From: Oscillospiraceae bacterium
GTDB lineage: Bacteria > Bacillota > Clostridia > Oscillospirales > Oscillospiraceae
Direction of reading: 5' to 3'
DNA: 8,367 nt
Assembly (NCBI GenBank): GCA_017539635.1
Contig: JAFYCQ010000216.1
Span: 1-8,367, forward strand
Part shown: positions 5,499-8,367 of the stretch, piece by piece
How the letters are laid out: each line of letters starts with the position of its first letter
How positions within the stretch are numbered: position 1 is the stretch's first letter
The notes under the pieces: model-generated
What the model was told of the DNA's origin: nothing
Databases searched by the model: none
What the model saw: only the letters and a program-made list of their open reading frames with translations
Program-made: the position numbers and the translations under genes

Positions 5499-6071
5499 TC
5501 ACTCCAAAGCAACGTTTCCGAAAACGGCGGTGAGCGCCACACGGCCGTTTTCGCTTATCTCTGTTTTTACCGGCAGCAGCGTATCAATGTCAAACCAGGT
5601 TTTCAACGTCCCGCTCTCCAGCTCGTAGGACAGCGCCGACAAGCGCCGGCCGTTTAAGTTTTCCCGCGATCTCTCTGATGCGTAGCCGGTCTTCCAGGTC
5701 TTAATCATCAGCGGCAGGGCGGCAACAGGTGTTGATCCGTCCCCGAAAAGGCCTCCCGTCTCAAAGGCCGCGCCCTCATATACCAGTCTCTCGCCCGTCT
5801 CATCCGTCACGGCAGAAAGACCCCTCAGCTCCTCAGGCGAGGTGATCTCTATCCGGCAGGCACTCTCCGTCCCCGTAAAGCGCAGGGCAAAGTCATAGAC
5901 CCTTTCTCCGTAATCGGCGGTGATCTTCACGTTCATGGTTACGCTTTCGGCCTCGGAAAACTCCCGGCGCACCCGCTGGGCTGTGTTTTCCGTCATCGTT
6001 TCCGCCCCGCAGGCCGATAGGGCAAGGGCGGTCATTATCGTGAGTACAAGCAATAATGCCCGTCTCAACAT
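5499..6071 (-). CDS. LolA/YdcC-like lipoprotein
   Basis: 190 aa. A lipoprotein signal peptide is clear: MLRR, a hydrophobic core, and lipobox LSAC with lipidated Cys21, so the mature protein is anchored to the outer face of the membrane. The remainder is a beta-rich single domain: TMNVKITADYGERVYDFALR, a stretch around CRIEITSPEELRGLSAV, RLVYEG, then GTLKTWFDIDTLLPVKTEI near the end. This is the pattern of LolA-like lipoproteins; in B. subtilis such a protein, YdcC, is encoded directly before alr. Its molecular role is not established; envelope lipid or sporulation-related functions are only suggestions. It begins 1 nt after the nnrD stop (AAGGAG lies 13 nt upstream, inside nnrD), and its stop abuts or overlaps the alr start, so translational coupling on both sides is likely. 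Confidence 0.82.
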   Translation of the reverse strand: MLRRALLLVLTIMTALALSACGAETMTENTAQRVRREFSEAESVTMNVKITADYGERVYDFALRFTGTESACRIEITSPEELRGLSAVTDETGERLVYEGAAFETGGLFGDGSTPVAALPLMIKTWKTGYASERSRENLNGRRLSALSYELESGTLKTWFDIDTLLPVKTEISENGRVALTAVFGNVALE

Positions 6072-6072
6072 T

Positions 6073-6930
6073 TCAGTCAGCTATCTCCTTTATCGCGTTT
6101 CCGATATTGTCGATTATGTCGCAGGGGGTCATGGAGTATTCGCCCCAGGTGCCCGCCGCTATGTCCCCGGCCCTGCCGTGGAGCCAGACGGCCATGGGCA
6201 CGGCCTTCTTGAGGGGTATGCCCTGGCCTATGAGCGCCGCCAGCATCCCCGCCAGCACGTCGCCGCTGCCGCCCTTAACCATTCCGGCGTTGCCGGTGGT
6301 GTTCAGGAACGTCTCCCCGTCCGGGAAGGCGGTTACGGTCCGGTGACCCTTCAGAACAACTATGCAGCCCGTGTCTTTGGCAAATACGGCAGCGGCCTTT
6401 TCCCTGCCGTAAGTCTTGATATCCCCGCCCAGGCGGGCAAACTCCACCTCGTGGGGGGTGACTACAACAGGGCGGCTTTTCGCCTCTCTGAGAACATTTA
6501 TATTCGAGGAAACTGCGTTTATGCCGTCGGCGTCCAATACAAGGGGCACCGGGCTGTTTCTTACCACGTCGAAAACCACGCCGTCAACCTTTGGAGACCA
6601 GCCCAGGCCGGGGCCTATGAGGCAGACGTCGCATTTTTTCAGTCTTTCCGCGATTTCCGCCGAGGCCTCCTTTGAAACCTTGCCCTCCTCCGAGGGCAGA
6701 GGGAAAACCACGGCCTCGTCGTTTTTCACCGCCTCGATTTCGTATATGGGCTGGGGAACGCCTAAGAAAACTATCCCCGCCCCCGTCCGGACTGCGGCGT
6801 GGGCAGCCATGGAGGCAGCTCCGGTATAGCCCACGCTGCCGGCTAAAATGAGGCACTTGCCGTAATCCCCCTTGTGGGTGTCCTGATCTCTTTTGGGAAG
6901 GCTGAAATCGCCGCTTTCTACGACTTTCAT
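6073..6930 (-). CDS. nnrD: ADP-dependent NAD(P)H-hydrate dehydratase, stand-alone
   Basis: 285 aa of the YjeF C-terminal/ribokinase-like fold. NnrD converts the S form of damaged NAD(P)HX back to NAD(P)H using ADP (ATP in eukaryotic homologues). Diagnostic stretches are HKGDYGKCLILAGSVGYTGA (19-38), GPGLG (106-110), VLDADGIN (131-138), TPHEVEFARLGG (158-169), VVLKGHRTV (191-199) and NTTGNAGMVKGGSGDVLAGM (210-229), in which D224 of GSGD is the expected catalytic acid. The NnrE epimerase half, which is fused in many bacteria, is absent, as in B. subtilis YxkO; an epimerase would have to be encoded elsewhere. The start ATG 6930 has AAGGAG 8 nt upstream and its own promoter. It heads the operon with the lipoprotein gene and alr. 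Confidence 0.95.
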   Translation of the reverse strand: MKVVESGDFSLPKRDQDTHKGDYGKCLILAGSVGYTGAASMAAHAAVRTGAGIVFLGVPQPIYEIEAVKNDEAVVFPLPSEEGKVSKEASAEIAERLKKCDVCLIGPGLGWSPKVDGVVFDVVRNSPVPLVLDADGINAVSSNINVLREAKSRPVVVTPHEVEFARLGGDIKTYGREKAAAVFAKDTGCIVVLKGHRTVTAFPDGETFLNTTGNAGMVKGGSGDVLAGMLAALIGQGIPLKKAVPMAVWLHGRAGDIAAGTWGEYSMTPCDIIDNIGNAIKEIAD

Positions 6931-6948
6931 GACACGGCTCCTTAACGT

Positions 6949-6987
6949 ATTATACTGTTATTATAATGCCAAAACACCATAAATCAA
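6949..6987 (-). promoter_or_regulatory. Promoter region of the nnrD-lipoprotein-alr operon
   Basis: On the minus strand TTGATT (6982-6987), a 16-nt spacer and a perfect TATAAT (6960-6965) make a good sigma-A promoter. A second perfect TATAAT lies 11 bp downstream (6949-6954) but has no convincing -35 at the right distance. The expected start site is about 20-30 nt before the nnrD ATG. Confidence 0.7.
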
Positions 6988-7005
6988 CACGGAAGACGAT
7001 TTTTC

Positions 7006-7034
7006 TTGCATTTTTCTCCGACGTGTGGTATAAA
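7006..7034 (+). promoter_or_regulatory. Promoter of the pheST T-box transcript
   Basis: TTGCAT (7006-7011), a 17-nt spacer and TATAAA (7029-7034) form a sigma-A-type promoter. Transcription would begin near 7041, just before the T-box Stem I. It is back-to-back with the nnrD promoter; the two -35 boxes are separated by 18 nt. Confidence 0.75.
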
Positions 7035-7040
7035 TGTGAT

Positions 7041-7280
7041 TTAGTATCACGCAAAAAGCCATGAACGGGAAGATAACGCTTATTATGGGTTCGACAGAGA
7101 GGGGCGTCGCCGGCTGAAAGCGCCCTGTGCTTAAAGCGTTCAGTTCGCCCGGGAGCTCCGGCCAATCACCGGCGGCAGGCGCCGTTACAGCCTTATAAAG
7201 GGCGGCCCTTGTGCCGAATCCGGGTGGTACCGCGGAAGCAGTCTTTCGTCCCGATTTGCGGGATGGAGGACTATTTTTTA
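7041..7280 (+). promoter_or_regulatory. tRNA-Phe T-box leader controlling pheST
   Basis: The leader binds uncharged tRNA-Phe and lets transcription continue into pheST. The T-box motif TGGTACCGCGG is at 7225-7235. The antiterminator can close by CGGG (7221-7224) with CCCG (7250-7253). The competing terminator pairs 7240-7253 with 7259-7272 (14 pairs including G-U) over the loop ATTTG, followed by ATTTTTT (7273-7279). In Stem I, CGGG (7066-7069) pairs with CCCG (7148-7151) and AACGCT (7075-7080) with AGCGTT (7135-7140). This leaves an internal loop whose right side CAGTTCG (7141-7147) holds a UUC Phe specifier at 7144-7146 followed by a purine. Another TTC at 7139-7141 is a less likely alternative; both read Phe. 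AGAGAGG (7096-7102) matches the AG-bulge region and GGCTGAAAG (7112-7120) the distal loop. The structure was folded by eye. Confidence 0.93.
7240..7279 (+). terminator. T-box regulatory terminator
   Basis: The 14-pair stem (7240-7253 with 7259-7272) around a 5-nt loop, ending in a T6 run at 7274-7279, is the default off-state hairpin of the T-box. It shares CGTCCCG with the antiterminator, so the two structures exclude each other. It ends about 19 nt before the pheS ribosome binding site. Confidence 0.88.
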
Positions 7281-7310
7281 TTGGCAAAATAACATTTGGA
7301 GGTTTTATAT

Positions 7311-8339
7311 ATGGACTTGAGAGAGACCCTCGCCGCGCTTAAAAGCGAGGCCATGAGCGCCCTTGAAAGCGCCGGCGGCGCGGAGCTTGACGCCCTGCGG
7401 GTAAAATATCTCGGCAAAAAGGGAGAAATAACCGCTATATTAAAGCAGATGGGCGGTCTGCCGGCTGCCGAGCGCCCCGTCATCGGGCAGCTTGCCAACG
7501 AAGTCAGGGCAGAGCTGGAAAAATCCATTGAAGAAAGGGCGCGGGAGCTCTCGGAAAAGGCTCTTGAAATGCGGCTTCGCGCCGAGGCCGTGGACGTGAC
7601 TATCCCCGGCTCAGCCCCGAAGATAGGCAAAAAGCACCCCATGTACTCCGTTCTGGACCAGGTCAAGGACGTTTTCATCGGCATGGGCTTTGAGATACTG
7701 GAGGACCGGGAAGTGGAGCTGGCAGAGTATAACTTCACCCGCCTCAACGTGGAGGAGGGACACCCGGCCCGCGAGTGGAGCGACACCTTCTACTTCACCG
7801 AAGACGCCTCCATACTCCTGCGCACCCAGACCTCTCCCATGCAGATACACGCCATGGAGACCCACAAGCCCCCCATCCGCATCCTGGCCCCCGGCAGAGT
7901 TTACCGGAAGGACGAGGTAGATGCCACCCACTCCCCCATGTTCCACCAGATAGAGGGCATGGCCATCGACAAGGGCATCACCATGGCGGACCTAAAGGGC
8001 ACTCTTGACGCCGTAGTAAAGCAGCTTTACGGCGAAGAGAGCGTCACCCGCTTCCGTCCCCACCACTTCCCCTTCACCGAGCCCTCCTGCGAGGTGGACA
8101 TCCAGTGCCACAAGTGCCACGGCCGCGGCTGCCCCACCTGCAAGGACGAGGGCTGGATAGAGCTTTTGGGCGCCGGCATGATACACCCCAAGGTCCTGGC
8201 CAGCTGCGGCATCGACCCCGAGGTCTATTCCGGCTGGGCCTTTGGCATGGGCCTGGAGAGAATGGCCATGGGCCACTACAAGATAAGCGACCTGCGGCTC
8301 ATTTTTGAAAACGACGTGCGCTTCTTGGAGCAGTTTTAA
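7311..8339 (+). CDS. pheS: Phenylalanyl-tRNA synthetase alpha subunit
   Basis: 342 aa, normal for the bacterial alpha subunit, which works as an (alpha-beta)2 tetramer with PheT to charge tRNA-Phe. Residues 1 to about 92 form the helical coiled-coil arm (VKYLGKKGEITAILKQMG); residues about 108-342 are the class II catalytic core. Motif 1 lies around 110-130 (GMGFEI), motif 2 around 195-216 (GRVYRKDEVDATHSPMFHQI) and motif 3 at 312-320 (GMGLERMAM). TQTSPMQ (172-178) and FTEPSCEVD (255-263) are also typical. Between catalytic strands lies a CxxC-x4-CxxC insert (C266, C269, C274, C277) that could bind a metal; similar inserts are, as I recall, common in clostridial PheS. ATG 7311 is chosen because GGAGG (7298-7302) lies 8 nt upstream; the longer frame would start at a TTG inside that binding site. 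Expression depends on the T-box upstream. Confidence 0.97.
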   Translation: MDLRETLAALKSEAMSALESAGGAELDALRVKYLGKKGEITAILKQMGGLPAAERPVIGQLANEVRAELEKSIEERARELSEKALEMRLRAEAVDVTIPGSAPKIGKKHPMYSVLDQVKDVFIGMGFEILEDREVELAEYNFTRLNVEEGHPAREWSDTFYFTEDASILLRTQTSPMQIHAMETHKPPIRILAPGRVYRKDEVDATHSPMFHQIEGMAIDKGITMADLKGTLDAVVKQLYGEESVTRFRPHHFPFTEPSCEVDIQCHKCHGRGCPTCKDEGWIELLGAGMIHPKVLASCGIDPEVYSGWAFGMGLERMAMGHYKISDLRLIFENDVRFLEQF

Positions 8340-8353
8340 GGGGGTAATGTAAA

Positions 8354-8367
8354 ATGGATTTAAGCAG
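8354..8367 (+). CDS. pheT: Start of phenylalanyl-tRNA synthetase beta subunit (cut by window end)
   Basis: Only ATG GAT TTA AGC and two further bases are present (Met-Asp-Leu-Ser), which agrees with the common MxLSxxWL beginning of bacterial PheT. AAGGGGG ends 9 nt upstream and the pheS stop is 14 nt before the ATG. The call rests mainly on the near-universal pheS-pheT order. Confidence 0.75.

Noticed and set aside
5068..5628. Plus-strand open frame opposite alr and the lipoprotein gene
   Set aside because: It spans two real minus-strand genes with recognised motifs, has no family-like features, and shows no ribosome binding site logic.
5920..6675. Plus-strand open frame of 251 codons opposite nnrD
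   Set aside because: nnrD on the other strand has all diagnostic motifs; this frame crosses the nnrD-lipoprotein junction and resembles nothing known.
7296..7310. pheS start at TTG 7296
   Set aside because: This TTG lies inside the GGAGG binding site that serves ATG 7311; PheS normally begins close to the MDLRETL-type helix.
7271..7786. Minus-strand frame opposite the pheS start
   Set aside because: It is very Ser-rich, overlaps the T-box terminator and the pheS coiled-coil region, and is clearly a complement of pheS codons.
8105..8308. Zinc-finger-like CxxC-x4-CxxC in pheS as a sign of fusion or transfer
   Set aside because: The insert is in frame, flanked by normal PheS catalytic sequence, and similar inserts are familiar in clostridial PheS.

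Overview
This 8.4 kb window looks like ordinary chromosomal DNA from a fairly GC-rich member of the Clostridia, probably an Oscillospiraceae-type gut bacterium. The evidence is a tRNA-Phe T-box in front of pheS, an IreB-family regulatory protein, an alr-mazF arrangement like the Bacillus/Clostridia alr locus, and AGGAGG-type ribosome binding sites. The taxonomic placement is inferred from gene content and style, not from a marker search.

Layout from left to right. Positions 1-1350 (+) hold the 3' part of an NhaC-family Na+/H+ antiporter gene, ending at a perfect bidirectional terminator hairpin. It converges on a block of eight minus-strand genes that fills 1402-6930. In minus-strand transcription order these are: nnrD (NAD(P)H-hydrate dehydratase), a LolA/YdcC-like lipoprotein, alr (alanine racemase), a MazF-type endoribonuclease, a membrane-anchored hypothetical protein, a Cys-rich hypothetical protein, ireB with its own promoter and terminator, and last a THEP1-type NTPase fused to a Nudix hydrolase. 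At the right end, back-to-back promoters at 6949-7034 separate nnrD from a plus-strand T-box leader, pheS, and the first codons of pheT.

How the genes relate. nnrD, the lipoprotein gene and alr touch or overlap and are read as one operon, with mazF 108 nt further on. This matches the known neighbourhood acpS-ydcC-alr-ndoAI-ndoA in Bacillus subtilis, but acpS, the NnrE epimerase and the MazE/NdoAI antitoxin are missing here. Alr supplies D-alanine for peptidoglycan, and IreB is known in enterococci as a target of the cell-wall-sensing Ser/Thr kinase IreK, so the block has a loose cell-envelope theme. NnrD and the NTPase-Nudix protein are metabolite-repair or nucleotide-housekeeping enzymes. 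pheST is controlled by uncharged tRNA-Phe.

I found no phage, insertion sequence, CRISPR array or clear defence island. The points most worth a second look are the NTPase-Nudix fusion, the MazF toxin with no adjacent antitoxin but an overlapping 17-codon ORF, a terminator hairpin whose 3' arm is also the Shine-Dalgarno of the next gene, an alanine racemase lacking the usual carbamylated lysine, and two unrecognised genes between mazF and ireB.
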